In this document: positions 63,615-64,000 of the stretch, piece after piece | Position numbering within the stretch: the first letter of the stretch is position 1 | Layout: each line of letters starts with the position of its first letter | From: Gonatopus flavifemur | Lineage: Eukaryota > Arthropoda > Insecta > Hymenoptera > Dryinidae | Length of the DNA: 64,000 nucleotides | Assembly: GCA_018340375.1 (NCBI GenBank) | Contig: JAFFJZ010000011.1 | Location: 186,001-250,000, forward strand | Direction of reading: 5' to 3' | Made by a program: the position numbers and the translations under genes | Notes under the pieces: model-generated | Databases searched by the model: none | Seen by the model: the letters and a program-made list of their open reading frames with translations, nothing else | What the model was told of the DNA's origin: nothing

Positions 63615-64000
63615 TCATTGATTTCTTTATTAGATAATGATTTCCACACATTTTTGCTACATTGATCATTAAACTTAACTTTGTTATGATAGAATGTTGA
63701 AAAATCCAATTGCAGTAAGATAATTCCTCATTATATTTATCAAATTCTCACACACTGTATCTGACAGACACGCTCGTGCGTTCGAGGGTTAAATATGGAG
63801 ACCATCTAGATCATACCCCTAATATGTAGATACTAGTCTCGAACAACTTTCAACAAATTTCATCAATCATAATGATCTGATTTGATGCTCCTTAACAAAT
63901 GGATATTAGAGACCAGGATAGAATTTGTATAATACGATTCGTACAATTTGTACAATCCATTCTTCTCCGGATACAAAGCGTTCAATCAGTTTACCGAGCT
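63615..64000. other. No gene seen
   Basis: AT-rich, no frame or repeat to report. Confidence 0.35.

Noticed and set aside
1..64000. CRISPR array
   Set aside because: The repeated palindromes have irregular spacing, no unique spacers of constant length, and lie in a eukaryotic transposon context.
1..64000. Endogenous viral sequence
   Set aside because: No capsid, polymerase other than LINE RT, or envelope-like frame was recognised; the RT motifs are of non-LTR type and there are no LTRs.

Overview
This window reads as repeat-dense, AT-rich intergenic DNA from a eukaryote, most likely an insect. The signs are many very short TIR elements with CACGGARAAAAA-like or CCCAAGYAGCA-like ends, decayed trinucleotide-tailed LINEs, a 5S-rRNA-derived sequence and no bacterial gene organisation. 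I found no host protein-coding gene that I can defend. Almost every open frame is short, overlaps a repeat or is a fragment of a transposon gene. The species cannot be fixed from the sequence alone.

The window is built from a few element classes. (1) A large group of MITE-like elements ends in CACNGARAAAAA and is flanked by a duplicated dinucleotide, usually TA and sometimes CA or TT. Many interiors are arrays of short palindromes, with a different palindrome in each family. (2) A second group ends in CCCANNYAGCAMM. Its main family has a strikingly constant length of 318 bp with TA on both sides. Smaller families (106-216 bp) share the ends but not the interior. (3) Five copies of one LINE family occur (about 4.4-5.5, 21.2-22.2, 42.7-46.9, 50.0-50.9 and 59.7-62.0 kb); four of them keep a (GAT)n tail. 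(4) A 3.2-kb DNA transposon at 43.3-46.5 kb carries a transposase-like pseudogene. (5) There are several long foldbacks, hAT-like MITEs with 8-bp duplications, a TTAA-flanked foldback, a possible piggyBac end, and elements with TAGGG-type ends including a pogo-like pair with a decayed zinc-finger reading frame.

Layout: 0-4 kb, nested and single TIR elements; 4.2-6.1 kb, a CCCGGG-ended element split by LINE copy A, then a TTAA foldback; 7-18 kb, scattered MITEs, several nested or abutting; 19.2-20 kb, the 5S-derived sequence and a hAT MITE; 21-24 kb, LINE copy B, then a tandem run of 318-bp elements; 25-38 kb, foldbacks, a tRNA-like sequence and multiply interrupted 318-bp elements; 40-41.6 kb, a same-family nested pair and others; 42.7-46.9 kb, the deepest nest (LINE, CCCGGG element, 3.2-kb transposon, 208-bp MITE); 50-58 kb, more MITEs; 58-63.6 kb, pogo-like remnants, LINE copy E with three insertions, and a large palindrome holding a MITE in one arm only.

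The nests make the window informative. Uninterrupted paralogous copies act as empty sites, so target duplications and element ends can be read to the base without outside data. The most unusual feature is the repeated combination of conserved ends with a family-specific palindrome array inside.
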